A stretch of DNA of 64,000 bases from Flavobacteriaceae bacterium (GCA_018646605.1 JABGUL010000003.1:1-64000); one strand, 5' to 3'. Positions 9,357 through 18,487 are shown, counted from the stretch's first letter. Numbers and translations are program-made. The notes: generated by a model from the sequence alone, not told the origin.

Positions 9357-10985
9357 ATGAAATATACTAAATACATTTTAGGACTTTGTTTAAGTGCTAT
9401 GTTAGTGTTAGTTTCTTGTGAGACTACTGAATTAGATCTTACAAGCAACCCTAACGCACTAAGTCCTAGTCAAGCTGATCCTACGTTCTTTTTGAACAAG
9501 ATCCAGGTAGATTTCGCCTTTTGGGTAAACAACATGGGAGACCGTGGTGGAGAACTTACGCGAATTAATTACATGAATGGTAGAAACTATGACAACATCT
9601 ACTCTCCAGATAGCTGGAATGGTCTTTGGTCATCTGCTTACCGTGGAATGATGGAAGATATCCGTTTAATGAATATTTTAGCAGAAGAAGCAGGACTTCC
9701 TTATTATAAGGGGATGGGAAAAGTATTCCAAGGATATCTCTTACTTACACTTGTAGATATGTTTGGAGATGTTCCTTACTCTGAAGCCTTACAAGGTGGT
9801 GAGGGGATCTTAAATCCTATCGCTGATAGTGGAGAAAGTGTTTATGCAGCTGCTATTGCACTTTTAGACGGAGCTGTTGCTGACTTTAATGCAGGTGGTC
9901 CAACACCATCAAATGATTTTTATTATAATGGAGATTCTACTAAGTGGATCAAAGCCGCTAACAGTATAAAGAAAAAAGCACTTTTAAATAAAGGTGATTA
10001 TGCTGGATACAATGGTATTACTAATTATATTAGCTCAGCTGATGATGATTTTCAGTTTACTTGGGGAACAAGTCAAGCTACACCTGACACACGTCATCCA
10101 CTTTACAGAGGTAATTATTCCGCAACGGGTGGTGGTGAATATATGTCTAACTGGTTAATGTTCAAAATGCTTAATGGACATTCAAACAATTCTGACCCTC
10201 GTTTAAACTATTACTTCTACAGACAAGTAGGTGAAACTCCTGGTTTCGATTCTGCAGCAAATGAAGAGGTACTTGAATGTGGATTAGAAGGTTATTATGT
10301 TCCACCGCAATATAGAAATGACACAACTCCTTTCTGTGCACCAACAAACTCTGCTAGCAAGCCAGCTGGTGGTTACTGGGGTAGAGATCATGGAAACGAT
10401 AACGGAACACCTCCGGATGGTTTCTTAAGAACTTTACGAGGAATATATCCTGCTGGAGGAGTATTTGACGATAGATCATTTGAAGGTCAAGTTGCAGGAG
10501 CAGGTTTAGCTGGAGAAGGTATAACACCTGTGATGCTCTCTTCATGGATGCACTTCATGAATGCTGAAGTTGCTGTTTCTACTGGTGGTGATCCAACCAC
10601 TGAAACATTAGAAGCACTAACGCAAGCTTTAAATAAAGCCGATGATCTTGGAGGTCCTAGTCTATCTTCAGATGATGTTGCTGCATATGTAGCTGCATTT
10701 ACTGCTGACTGGAATGCCGCTGGATCAACTGCTGATAAATTAGATATGTGGGCTACTGAATACTTTATTTCCATGGTTGGAAATGGTGTTGATGCTTATA
10801 ACTCATATAGAAGAAATGGTTACCCTAGAGACATTCAACCTAATGTTGAACCTAGTCCTGGAAGTTTCCCATTGAGTCAGTTTTATCCTGCGAATTATGT
10901 AAACACGAACAAGAACGCAACTCAAAGAGGTTCAAAATCTGATCGTGTATTCTGGAATTCTAATGGACCTTCTAACCTTAAATAA
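9357..10985 (+). CDS. SusD/RagB-family nutrient-binding lipoprotein (second copy)
   Basis: A 542-residue lipoprotein (signal MKYTKYILGLCLSAMLVLVSC, lipobox LVSC) partnering the preceding SusC, which ends 19 bases upstream. It shows the family motif LVDMFGDVPYSEA near residue 135 and the NP-rich start (TSNPNALSPSQADPTFFLN) common in this SusD subgroup. The C-terminus (NGYPRDIQP...) is a typical SusD ligand-face segment. It acts at the outer surface as the lid of the transporter. Seven bases separate its stop from the next lipoprotein gene, so the three are one operon. Confidence 0.94.
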   Translation: MKYTKYILGLCLSAMLVLVSCETTELDLTSNPNALSPSQADPTFFLNKIQVDFAFWVNNMGDRGGELTRINYMNGRNYDNIYSPDSWNGLWSSAYRGMMEDIRLMNILAEEAGLPYYKGMGKVFQGYLLLTLVDMFGDVPYSEALQGGEGILNPIADSGESVYAAAIALLDGAVADFNAGGPTPSNDFYYNGDSTKWIKAANSIKKKALLNKGDYAGYNGITNYISSADDDFQFTWGTSQATPDTRHPLYRGNYSATGGGEYMSNWLMFKMLNGHSNNSDPRLNYYFYRQVGETPGFDSAANEEVLECGLEGYYVPPQYRNDTTPFCAPTNSASKPAGGYWGRDHGNDNGTPPDGFLRTLRGIYPAGGVFDDRSFEGQVAGAGLAGEGITPVMLSSWMHFMNAEVAVSTGGDPTTETLEALTQALNKADDLGGPSLSSDDVAAYVAAFTADWNAAGSTADKLDMWATEYFISMVGNGVDAYNSYRRNGYPRDIQPNVEPSPGSFPLSQFYPANYVNTNKNATQRGSKSDRVFWNSNGPSNLK

Positions 10986-10992
10986 TAGACAA

Positions 10993-11886
10993 ATGAAAAA
11001 AATATCAATCCTTTTTAGTTTGCTATTGATTATAACGTCTTGTAGTGAACCAGACAACTTAATTAATGATGTACTAGATAATTATACAACCGGTGCTGTA
11101 TTAAGAACGATTTCGTCCTCAGGGGAATATAATTTTTATGCTCCAGACACTTCAATCTTTTCAGCTACGATAGAAGAACATGACACTGAAAGTGGTGCTT
11201 TAATGCAAAATGTTGAGGTATATGTTAATTTAAATGGAGGAACCGATGCATTGTTAAAAACAATACTTCCAAATGAATTTACAACTGGACCTAAAGGCCT
11301 ACCTAGAACAGATGTATCTGTAAGTTTAGGAGCTGCAATTTCTGCACTTGGACTTACATCAAGTCAGTATACTGGTGGTGATACGGTAAATATCCGTATG
11401 CAATTGAATCTTACAGATGGAAGATCATTTAGCGCAGACGATGCTTCATCTTCTATGACAGGTTCTTATTTCGCGTCTCCTTACGCATACAGTATGGTTA
11501 TAAAATGTATCCCTTTATCTGCAGTACCTGGAATCTATACATTCGTGATGGCAGATAGTTATGGTGATGGATGGCAAGGTGGTCGTATCAAAGCAACAGT
11601 TGATGGAGTAAGTACTTTTTATGGTATGTATAGTCAATATGATGCTGTTGGTGCCGGTCAAAATGCAGGTCTAGAGCCTTACACAGGAAATACTTCAAGT
11701 GGTGAGGCTACATTAACAATTCCTGAAGGAGCCTCAACAATGGTATTTGAATGGGTTTCTGATAACTATAATTCTGAGTGTAGTTTCACTATCAAATACA
11801 CTAATCTTGATGGAGGAAACGCCCAAACTGCATTTATTGAAAGTGTTGTTTCAACAGGACAAAAAACTTTAAGTATTTGTCAGTAA
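10993..11886 (+). CDS. lipoprotein encoded with the second SusCD pair, unknown function
   Basis: A 297-residue lipoprotein (MKKISILFSLLLIITSC, lipobox ITSC). The frame is open further upstream inside susD2 but the ATG at 10993 fits the signal peptide. The sequence looks all-beta. The C-terminal third holds MADSYGDGWQGGRIKATVDG, a DSYGDGW motif that recurs in secreted Bacteroidetes proteins with beta-sandwich modules; its role is not known to me. As the third gene of a susCD operon it takes the place of SusE-like accessory surface lipoproteins, so an extra ligand-binding role is a reasonable inference. No enzyme motif is visible. Confidence 0.85.
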   Translation: MKKISILFSLLLIITSCSEPDNLINDVLDNYTTGAVLRTISSSGEYNFYAPDTSIFSATIEEHDTESGALMQNVEVYVNLNGGTDALLKTILPNEFTTGPKGLPRTDVSVSLGAAISALGLTSSQYTGGDTVNIRMQLNLTDGRSFSADDASSSMTGSYFASPYAYSMVIKCIPLSAVPGIYTFVMADSYGDGWQGGRIKATVDGVSTFYGMYSQYDAVGAGQNAGLEPYTGNTSSGEATLTIPEGASTMVFEWVSDNYNSECSFTIKYTNLDGGNAQTAFIESVVSTGQKTLSICQ

Positions 11887-11907
11887 TTGAATTTTACAAT
11901 TAAAAAT

Positions 11908-11938
11908 AAAAAAGGGACTTAATTAAGTCCCTTTTTTT
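11908..11938. terminator. bidirectional terminator between convergent genes
   Basis: A perfect palindrome AAAGGGACTTAATTAAGTCCCTTT (24 bp, here split as AAAGGGACTTAA at 11911-11922 and its complement at 11923-11934) with an A run before and a T run after. It serves both the lipoprotein gene (plus) and the arylsulfotransferase-like gene (minus). Confidence 0.88.
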
Positions 11939-11954
11939 ATATGAAAAATTTAAA

Positions 11955-13397
11955 TTAAGGATAAACATAACCCCTCCAAAAGTAACTTCCCCCACCGTTA
12001 AATTTCCAAACCACATCACCTGTTCGAGAAACTTCCCAATATCCATAATCTCCCTCACATATTAATGTATTTCCGTTAGGTAAACGATACGCTCCAGATA
12101 TTACTCCAAAATAGAGATCAGGGTGAGTAAATGTCCATGTTATTTCAGGTAAAATCCAAAGAGAGGGATCCTCATTGAAAATAGTGGGTAATCTTAATTC
12201 ATAAACATTTGATTGTTTATCATCATAACCATTACTAAAAATTAAAAATCTACCTGAAGTTAAGGGGTCGTGCTCAACTAAAGTTGGTTGATGATTATTA
12301 TAAAAAATTCTTTCAGCTGCAGAATCATAAGCTTGAGGATTACCAAATCGATAAATTAAATCTCCAAGTTCAGTACTATTTTCTGCTGTAGAATAAGAAT
12401 GGGGAATTACCCAAACCTCACTATAAAAATTTACACTTAAATATATAACATCTTTCACTGAATCATAATACAAACCATTAGCATGCATTAGATCACCAAA
12501 TTCATCAGTTACATAATTAAGATTGATTTTTTTTGGATATGAAGAAATTTGACCAAAATTAGGAGAAGAAGGATTAAAATCTTGGATTAAATGATCTACA
12601 CTCCTCCATTCCCAAACAATTGAATTTAATTCTGGATTTAATTCAATTATTTTTTCAAGATAAATAGATCCACTAGAATTATAACCTAAAGCCTGAGCTT
12701 CACTTTCAGAAAAATGCTCCCAAATTATTAATAAAATATTCCCATTAGGAAGAATTTCAAAATCATGATGGGAGAGATAATCTTCATTATTTACCTCATA
12801 TTCCCACACAACTGTGCCAGAAGGATCAATTTTCTTAAGAATACCACCAAAACCTTTTAAAAAAGGAAAAGAAACATTATCCGGCTTAAATAAGCCGATT
12901 AAGCTTCCATCATCTAATAGCTTTAACTCATTACCAAGATTATCATCAAAATTCCAAGATTGTATTCGTTTGCCAGTCTTATCGGTTAAAAAAGCTTCTT
13001 TGCCTCCATTTACAATCATAAAGACAGGTAAAGAGTCGATTTTTTTAGGATCATAAACTTCAATTGACTCATTTAAAATAGGTATGGGAAGAAAAATAGC
13101 AGTTAAAAAATATGGTTGAGTCACCTTTAAATTTAATGTTTCAGTTTCAATAACTTCATTTAATCCATCCCAACGGTCAAAATAATAACCCTCATTTGGT
13201 ATCGCTGAAATCGATATAATTGTATTTGATTCTACATTAAATTGTGAAGAAGATACGGTGCCATTTCCATTTACTGAAACAGACACCTCAAATGAACTTG
13301 ACATTTCCTCTGAGTCAGGAGAGCAACTCACAAGAAAAAAAAACATAACCCCAGTAAATTTGAACAATAAGAATGATTTTTTTAGAGAATTTACCAT
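11955..13397 (-). CDS. arylsulfotransferase (ASST)-like lipoprotein with N-terminal InlB-type repeat domain
   Basis: A 480-residue protein with a lipoprotein signal (lipobox LVSC near residue 25). Residues about 35-95 (VSVNGNGTVSSSQFNVESN, then AIPNEGYYFDRWDG) match the divergent InlB B-repeat / bacterial surface repeat module. From about 120 on it resembles the ASST six-bladed propeller family: DKTGKRIQSWNF, TVVWEYEV, SHHDFEILPNGNILLI, ELNPELNSIVWEWRS, YRLPNGNTLICEGDYG. ASST enzymes move sulfate between phenols through a histidine; several members are of unknown activity. The HHD and later NNHQPTLVEHD segments could hold the active His but I cannot prove it. It is a single gene facing the Sus operon. 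Activity is uncertain; family assignment fairly sure. Confidence 0.78.
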   Translation of the reverse strand: MVNSLKKSFLLFKFTGVMFFFLVSCSPDSEEMSSSFEVSVSVNGNGTVSSSQFNVESNTIISISAIPNEGYYFDRWDGLNEVIETETLNLKVTQPYFLTAIFLPIPILNESIEVYDPKKIDSLPVFMIVNGGKEAFLTDKTGKRIQSWNFDDNLGNELKLLDDGSLIGLFKPDNVSFPFLKGFGGILKKIDPSGTVVWEYEVNNEDYLSHHDFEILPNGNILLIIWEHFSESEAQALGYNSSGSIYLEKIIELNPELNSIVWEWRSVDHLIQDFNPSSPNFGQISSYPKKINLNYVTDEFGDLMHANGLYYDSVKDVIYLSVNFYSEVWVIPHSYSTAENSTELGDLIYRFGNPQAYDSAAERIFYNNHQPTLVEHDPLTSGRFLIFSNGYDDKQSNVYELRLPTIFNEDPSLWILPEITWTFTHPDLYFGVISGAYRLPNGNTLICEGDYGYWEVSRTGDVVWKFNGGGSYFWRGYVYP

Positions 13398-13510
13398 GAT
13401 GAAATTAAATTTATGTGAAGATAAAAAACAAAAAACTAAAAGTTTTAATTAAAATAAAAAATAATGTTGAAAGAATTAATCTTAATTAGATAAGCATTAA
13501 CTAATTAAAG

Positions 13511-13518
13511 TATTTTTG
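13511..13518 (+). promoter_or_regulatory. candidate -7 box abutting rlmB start (TATTTTTG)
   Basis: TATTTTTG fits TAnnTTTG and ends only 4 bases before the rlmB ATG at 13523, which would put the transcription start at or next to the start codon. An inverted repeat TTAATTAG (13482-13489) / CTAATTAA (13501-13508) lies just upstream. No TTG is at the usual distance. Confidence 0.45.
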
Positions 13519-13522
13519 AAAC

Positions 13523-14257
13523 ATGGAAGAAACAGTAACTATATTTGGAATACGCGCAATTCTAGAAGCCATTGAATCTGGAAAATCACTTGATCGTGTT
13601 TGGTTGTTAAAAGGCACACAAAGTAAACTTTTCGAACAATTATTGCATGTCCTTAGAAATAAGAATATTGCCTTTAGTTTTGTTCCCGTAGAACGCCTTG
13701 ATCGTTTTTCAAGCAAAAATCATCAAGGTGCAGTGGCGAGAATTGGAGCTCTATCTACTCAAGATATGGAACCCCTTATAGAGAGTGTTTTAAAAGAAAA
13801 AGAAAATCCAGTTTTTGTTCTTTTAGATGGGGTAACCGATACACGGAATTTTGGAGCAATCCTCCGGTCAGCTGCTGCTACAGGAGTAGATGCTGTTTTT
13901 ATATCTAGTACTGGTAGTGCACCTCTAAATGGCGATGTAGTCAAAACCTCAGCGGGGGGAGCCTTCAAAGTACCCATTTCAAAAGTACAACACCTTAAAG
14001 ATGTCGTTTACTATCTGAAAGCACATGACATTCCAACTCTTGGAATTACTGAGAAATCAACAGAAACTCTATATGATAGTGATCTTAAAGGACCTTTAGC
14101 TCTTGTCTTTGGCGCTGAAGATGTTGGAATATCTAATGGCTTATTAAAAATTTTAGATCATAAAGCTAAACTTCCAATGACTGAAGCAGTTGACTCGCTT
14201 AATGTTTCCGTTGCTTGTGCAGTAGTATTTTACGAAACAATTAGACAGCGTAGATAG
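13523..14257 (+). CDS. rlmB: 23S rRNA (guanosine-2'-O)-methyltransferase RlmB (SpoU family)
   Basis: A 244-residue SPOUT methyltransferase. The N-terminal substrate-binding part starts TIFGIRAILEAIESGK; the SpoU domain has motif 1 DGVTDTRNFGAILRSA (about residues 95-110), motif 2 LALVFGAEDVGIS (about 192-204) and motif 3 SLNVSVACAVVFYE near the C-terminus, forming the trefoil knot that binds S-adenosylmethionine. RlmB methylates the ribose of G2251 (E. coli numbering) in the peptidyl-transferase P loop. Length is usual. rarA follows after 27 bases, probably co-transcribed. A second, different SpoU gene is at 19964. Confidence 0.93.
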   Translation: MEETVTIFGIRAILEAIESGKSLDRVWLLKGTQSKLFEQLLHVLRNKNIAFSFVPVERLDRFSSKNHQGAVARIGALSTQDMEPLIESVLKEKENPVFVLLDGVTDTRNFGAILRSAAATGVDAVFISSTGSAPLNGDVVKTSAGGAFKVPISKVQHLKDVVYYLKAHDIPTLGITEKSTETLYDSDLKGPLALVFGAEDVGISNGLLKILDHKAKLPMTEAVDSLNVSVACAVVFYETIRQRR

Positions 14258-14284
14258 AGCCTTCAAAAAACTTATATTTATAGC

Positions 14285-15562
14285 ATGAATACTCCTTTAG
14301 CAGAGCGCATGCGACCAAAATCCTTAGGGGAATACTTCGGACAAGACCATTTAGTGGGTCCAAAAGGGAGTTTGACCCAAATGATTAGTAATGGAGTATT
14401 CCCATCACTCATTTTTTGGGGACCTCCAGGAACTGGAAAAACTACGCTTGCTCAATTATTGGCTTTAGAAAAAGAACGCCCTTTTTATCAATTATCAGCC
14501 ATTAATGCAGGAGTAAAAGAAATTAGAGAAATTATTAGCAAGGCAGAACATTCCGGAGGGCTATTTTCTGGAAAAAGTCCCATACTATTTATTGATGAGA
14601 TCCATAGGTTTAGTAAATCCCAACAAGATTCTCTTCTCAACGCTGTAGAAAAAGGAATTATCACCTTAATAGGGGCAACTACAGAAAATCCTAGCTTTGA
14701 AGTAATAAATGCCTTACTATCCAGATGTCAAGTTTATGTCCTTAATACTTTAAAAAAGGAAGATTTAGAAAAAATATTAAATCATGCCCTAGAAAAGGAT
14801 TCCATTATAAAAGAATATAAAATTCAATTAAAAGAAACAGAAGCCTTAATCGAATTGGCAGGAGGTGATGCTCGAAAACTTCTTTCACTTCTTGAATTGG
14901 TCATACAAGCAAATAGTAAAGAAAAATTAATACTTACTAACGATCTGGTTTTTGAAACTGTACAAACGAATAGTGTACTTTTTGATAAAAATGGAGATTT
15001 TCATTATGATATTGTTTCTGCTTTTATAAAGTCAATAAGAGGGAGTGATCCTAACGGAGCTATTTATTGGCTTGCTAGGATGATAGAGGGCGGTGAAGAC
15101 ATTGGCTTTATCGCCAGAAGGATGCTCATTCTTGCTGCGGAGGATATTGGTATTGCCAACCCAACCGCCTTAGTTTTAGCAAACAGCACCTTTCAAGCGG
15201 TAAATAGCGTAGGGTATCCCGAAGGACGAATCTTACTGAGTGAATGTGCCTTATATTTGGCTACGTCACCAAAAAGTAATACTGCATATAAGGCAATAGG
15301 TGCAGCACAAGAAAAAGTAAGACAGACAGGGAACCTCCCTGTACCACTGCACCTAAGAAATGCACCTACTAAACTCATGAAAGAAATGGGGTATGGAGAA
15401 GACTATAAATATGCCCATGACTTTCAAAATCAATTTGTAGATCAAGAATTTCTCCCCGAAAAAATAAAAGGCACAACACTATACAGTCCCGGAAATAATT
15501 CAAAAGAAAATAGTATTCGAGAATTTTTAAAACTCCGCTGGAAAAAGAAATACGGATATTAG
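14285..15562 (+). CDS. rarA: replication-associated recombination protein A (AAA+ ATPase, MgsA)
   Basis: A 425-residue clamp-loader-like AAA+ ATPase. Walker A is GPPGTGKTTLAQ (about residues 45-56), Walker B ILFIDEIHRF, sensor 1 GATTENPSFEV, and the C-terminal tetramerisation domain includes GSDPNGAIYWLARMIEGGED and PLHLRNAPTKLMKEMGYG, all strongly conserved in RarA/MgsA/WRNIP1. It acts at stalled replication forks with SSB. The start MNTPLAERMRPKSL fits family N-termini. Its stop overlaps the convergent trkH stop by 4 bases. Confidence 0.95.
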   Translation: MNTPLAERMRPKSLGEYFGQDHLVGPKGSLTQMISNGVFPSLIFWGPPGTGKTTLAQLLALEKERPFYQLSAINAGVKEIREIISKAEHSGGLFSGKSPILFIDEIHRFSKSQQDSLLNAVEKGIITLIGATTENPSFEVINALLSRCQVYVLNTLKKEDLEKILNHALEKDSIIKEYKIQLKETEALIELAGGDARKLLSLLELVIQANSKEKLILTNDLVFETVQTNSVLFDKNGDFHYDIVSAFIKSIRGSDPNGAIYWLARMIEGGEDIGFIARRMLILAAEDIGIANPTALVLANSTFQAVNSVGYPEGRILLSECALYLATSPKSNTAYKAIGAAQEKVRQTGNLPVPLHLRNAPTKLMKEMGYGEDYKYAHDFQNQFVDQEFLPEKIKGTTLYSPGNNSKENSIREFLKLRWKKKYGY

Positions 15563-17049
15563 TGTTTACGCCAGAAAAAAGGTGTAAAAAGAATCAATAC
15601 GGTAAACAACTCCAAACGCCCTAAAAGCATTAAAAAGCTAGCCCACCATTTTCCTGAATCAGGAAGTGAAGCATAATTTTGACTGGGTCCAAAATCCCCT
15701 AAAGCAGGCCCTACATTTCCTAAAGTAGAAGCAGCCAATCCAATAGCAGATTCAAAGTCTATCTCCATCAACCCAAAACCTACAGCTCCAATAATAAAAC
15801 TAAGCATGTATAAAATAAAGAAACCAAGAATATTATATGAAATGGAATCACCAACAATTTTTTTGTTGTATCGTGCTTGAATAATCGCGTTGGGGTGTAA
15901 GGCGCGCTTAAATTCTAAAAATCCACTCTTAATCATCAATAAATGTCTAACTACTTTAACTCCGCCAGCAGTAGACCCAGAAGATCCTCCTAAAAACATA
16001 AGTCCAAAAAATACAATAGTTAAAAAGGGGGTCCACATAGTAAAATCAGCAGAAACAAATCCTGTAGTAGTAATAACGGAAACAACTTGAAAAAGTGCAT
16101 TTCGAAAAGTAGTTTCTAAATAACCAAACGTTGAAACTTCGCTCATTGCAATATAGCCTCCTTTATTTAAAATAATCAAGGTAGTCAGCACAGAAAAAAT
16201 AGCAATGAAAACAAAATAAACCTTAAACTCTTCATCACGTATTATTTTTTGGAATTTTCGAGTAAAAGCATAATAACTCAAAACAAAGTTCATTCCAGCC
16301 AAAAACATAAAAAAGATAATGATATACTGAATCAAAGGTTGGTCATTCCAAAAAGCAATACTTGAATTTTTAGTGGAAAAACCACCTGTAGAAAGAGTAC
16401 TCATGGCATGATTTATCGCATCAAAAAAAGACATGCCTGCGAAATAAAGAAATAAGGTTTCAATTACGGTGTAAGCAACATAAATTAACCATAATCGTTT
16501 TGCAGTATCGGTAATACGTGGATGTAATTTATCCCCTCCTGGTCCAGGGGCTTCTGCTGTAAAAAGCTGGGTTCCTCCTATTCCCAAAAATGGTAGAATT
16601 GCAATGGCTAGAACGATTATCCCCATCCCTCCTATCCAATGGGTTGTACTTCTCCAAAAAAGGACCCCTTTTGGGATAATTTCTATATCATTTAAAATTG
16701 AGGCTCCAGTTGTGGTATAACCTGACATTGTTTCAAAAAAAGCAGCTGTAAAATTTGGAATAGCTCCAGAAAGTAAATAGGGAATGGTTCCTGATAAGGA
16801 CATCAATACCCAACCTAAACTAACTATTAAATAGCCTTCACGCTTTTGAATCTGTTTATTGTGTTGTCGCCCAAAAAGCATCATTAAAGCTCCTGCAGAT
16901 AGAACTAAAAAAGCTGAAAGTGTTAATTCAAAAGTTACGCCATCTTTTAAAATAAAACTTGTTAGTCCTGAAAATAACATAAGCCCCCCGTTAAAGAGCA
17001 ATAATATCCCCATTAAAAATATGACGATCTTATAATTGAGACTATGCAT
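15559..17049 (-). CDS. trkH: potassium uptake protein, TrkH/KtrB family
   Basis: A membrane protein of 496 residues from the ATG at 17049; the frame is open further upstream but that would run back into the trkA end, while 17049 lies 6 bases after the trkA stop codon and begins MHSLNYKIVIFLMG. It has about ten hydrophobic segments with four pore loops containing the selectivity-filter glycines (e.g. MSGYTTTGASI, LSTGGFSTKN, TTTGFVSADF, STLGNVGPALG). TrkH imports K+ through the inner membrane and is gated by the TrkA ring encoded just upstream. The family is certain. Confidence 0.94.
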   Translation of the reverse strand: MHSLNYKIVIFLMGILLLFNGGLMLFSGLTSFILKDGVTFELTLSAFLVLSAGALMMLFGRQHNKQIQKREGYLIVSLGWVLMSLSGTIPYLLSGAIPNFTAAFFETMSGYTTTGASILNDIEIIPKGVLFWRSTTHWIGGMGIIVLAIAILPFLGIGGTQLFTAEAPGPGGDKLHPRITDTAKRLWLIYVAYTVIETLFLYFAGMSFFDAINHAMSTLSTGGFSTKNSSIAFWNDQPLIQYIIIFFMFLAGMNFVLSYYAFTRKFQKIIRDEEFKVYFVFIAIFSVLTTLIILNKGGYIAMSEVSTFGYLETTFRNALFQVVSVITTTGFVSADFTMWTPFLTIVFFGLMFLGGSSGSTAGGVKVVRHLLMIKSGFLEFKRALHPNAIIQARYNKKIVGDSISYNILGFFILYMLSFIIGAVGFGLMEIDFESAIGLAASTLGNVGPALGDFGPSQNYASLPDSGKWWASFLMLLGRLELFTVLILFTPFFWRKH

Positions 17050-17054
17050 ATGAT

Positions 17055-18404
17055 CTATAAAAATAAACTTTCGATACGTTTTATAGATCGAGGCAAACAA
17101 CATACTACGATTCTATCTCCTGCACTGATTTTATAATCCCCTAAAGCAATTATCCCTTTACCATCCTTTATAACTCCACCAATAATAGCTGTTCTAGGAA
17201 AATCAAGATCTTTTATTTTGTAACCCGTCACTTTAGAATTGCTGTTTACAATAAACTCCAAAATTTCAGCATTAAGGTTATTTAGAGTGGTCATATCGAC
17301 CACTTCACCTCTTCTAATATACCTAAAGATTGTATTGGCTGTCAATAACTTTTTATTGATAAGGGTGTCTATTCCTATTGAATGAGATAATTGGAAATAG
17401 TCCATATTTTCTACTAGTGCAATGGTCTTCTTTACATTCTTTGAATGTGCCATCAAACAGGACATAATATTTGTTTCCGAATTTTCAGTGACAGAAATAA
17501 AAGCATCCATTGTTGAAAGATCTTCTTCCTCCAAAAGTTCAGCATTTCTTCCATCTGCATGAATTACAAGAGCATTAGGAATTAAATCAGCTATTTCAAA
17601 AGCTTTCTTCTTGTTTTTTTCTATGATAGTTACGTTAAACTTTTTATCACACAGTTCCCGGGCAGTATTATAACCTATTCTACCTCCCCCTAAAATCATA
17701 ACATTTTTGATTGAGGCTTTGCGCTTTCCTGTTAGTTTGTAGATTTCTTCAACGCCCTCCTTCAGAGTAATAAAAAACACCGTATCACCCGCTTCAAAAC
17801 AAGTGTCCCCTCTTGGAATCATCGTAAACTGTGTTCCTTTTCGCTGAATAGCTATTGGCATAAAATGAACATCCGGAAAAATGTTAGCAGCTTCTTTTAC
17901 ACTTTTACCCACGAAAGGCACATCATTGCCTAAACTAGTACCAATAAGCGTTAAGGCACCCTCCTCAAATTCATAGCTATTTGAAAAAGCGGATTGGTCT
18001 AAGAGCTGCTGTATTTCTGCTGCTGCAAGTTCCTCAGGGGATATCAATTCATCCACTCCAATCGCCTTAAAGCTTATTTCATTTTTTGCATTAATAAATT
18101 CAATATTGGAAATTCGAGCAATCGTTCTTTTACTACCTAATTGTTTTGCTAAAGCACATATTGTGATGTTCGTTGCCTCCTCGGAAGTAACGGCAATAAA
18201 AAGATCAGAGCTTGCAACTTGGGCTTCTTCCATGAGTGCCAAAGACATAGCGTTACCATGAATACCACGAATATCTAAATGAGATTCAGCATAGTTTAGA
18301 CGATCTTTATCGGTATCAATTAGAATGATATCCAAAGACTCAAAAGAGAGGAGTTTAGCAAGGTGAAAACCTACTTCTCCACCACCTGCAATGATTATTT
18401 TCAT
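17055..18404 (-). CDS. trkA: Trk system potassium uptake regulatory subunit TrkA
   Basis: A 449-residue cytoplasmic protein with two RCK halves. Each has a Rossmann nucleotide site: MKIIIAGGGEVGFHLAKLL at the start and NVMILGGGRIGYNTARELC near residue 220; each is followed by a TrkA-C domain. It binds NAD(H)/ATP and gates TrkH. The ATG at 18404 matches the family N-terminus exactly; the open frame extends 11 codons upstream without merit. A TATATTTG box lies upstream and trkH directly downstream, forming a two-gene K+ uptake operon. Confidence 0.95.
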   Translation of the reverse strand: MKIIIAGGGEVGFHLAKLLSFESLDIILIDTDKDRLNYAESHLDIRGIHGNAMSLALMEEAQVASSDLFIAVTSEEATNITICALAKQLGSKRTIARISNIEFINAKNEISFKAIGVDELISPEELAAAEIQQLLDQSAFSNSYEFEEGALTLIGTSLGNDVPFVGKSVKEAANIFPDVHFMPIAIQRKGTQFTMIPRGDTCFEAGDTVFFITLKEGVEEIYKLTGKRKASIKNVMILGGGRIGYNTARELCDKKFNVTIIEKNKKKAFEIADLIPNALVIHADGRNAELLEEEDLSTMDAFISVTENSETNIMSCLMAHSKNVKKTIALVENMDYFQLSHSIGIDTLINKKLLTANTIFRYIRRGEVVDMTTLNNLNAEILEFIVNSNSKVTGYKIKDLDFPRTAIIGGVIKDGKGIIALGDYKISAGDRIVVCCLPRSIKRIESLFL

Positions 18405-18426
18405 AAGTGCGTATCGAAATACAATA

Positions 18427-18434
18427 CAAATATA
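18427..18434 (-). promoter_or_regulatory. candidate -7 box for trkAH (TATATTTG)
   Basis: On the minus strand TATATTTG (18434-18427) lies 22 bases before the trkA ATG. It fits TAnnTTTG; no TTG at standard spacing. It is back to back with the ubiE box at 18488. Confidence 0.5.
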
Positions 18435-18487
18435 CAAATATTAGCTTCTAGAGTAATAAACCGAGAGAAACATCCTATCCAAATTAG

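Noticed and set aside
10354-10774. Reverse-strand frames across susD2
   Set aside because: No start context, no recognisable protein, fully covered by the strongly supported susD gene.
352-11886. Polysaccharide utilisation locus
   Set aside because: Two SusCD pairs are present but no glycoside hydrolase, lyase, sulfatase or hybrid sensor/anti-sigma regulator lies nearby, so the term is not supported.
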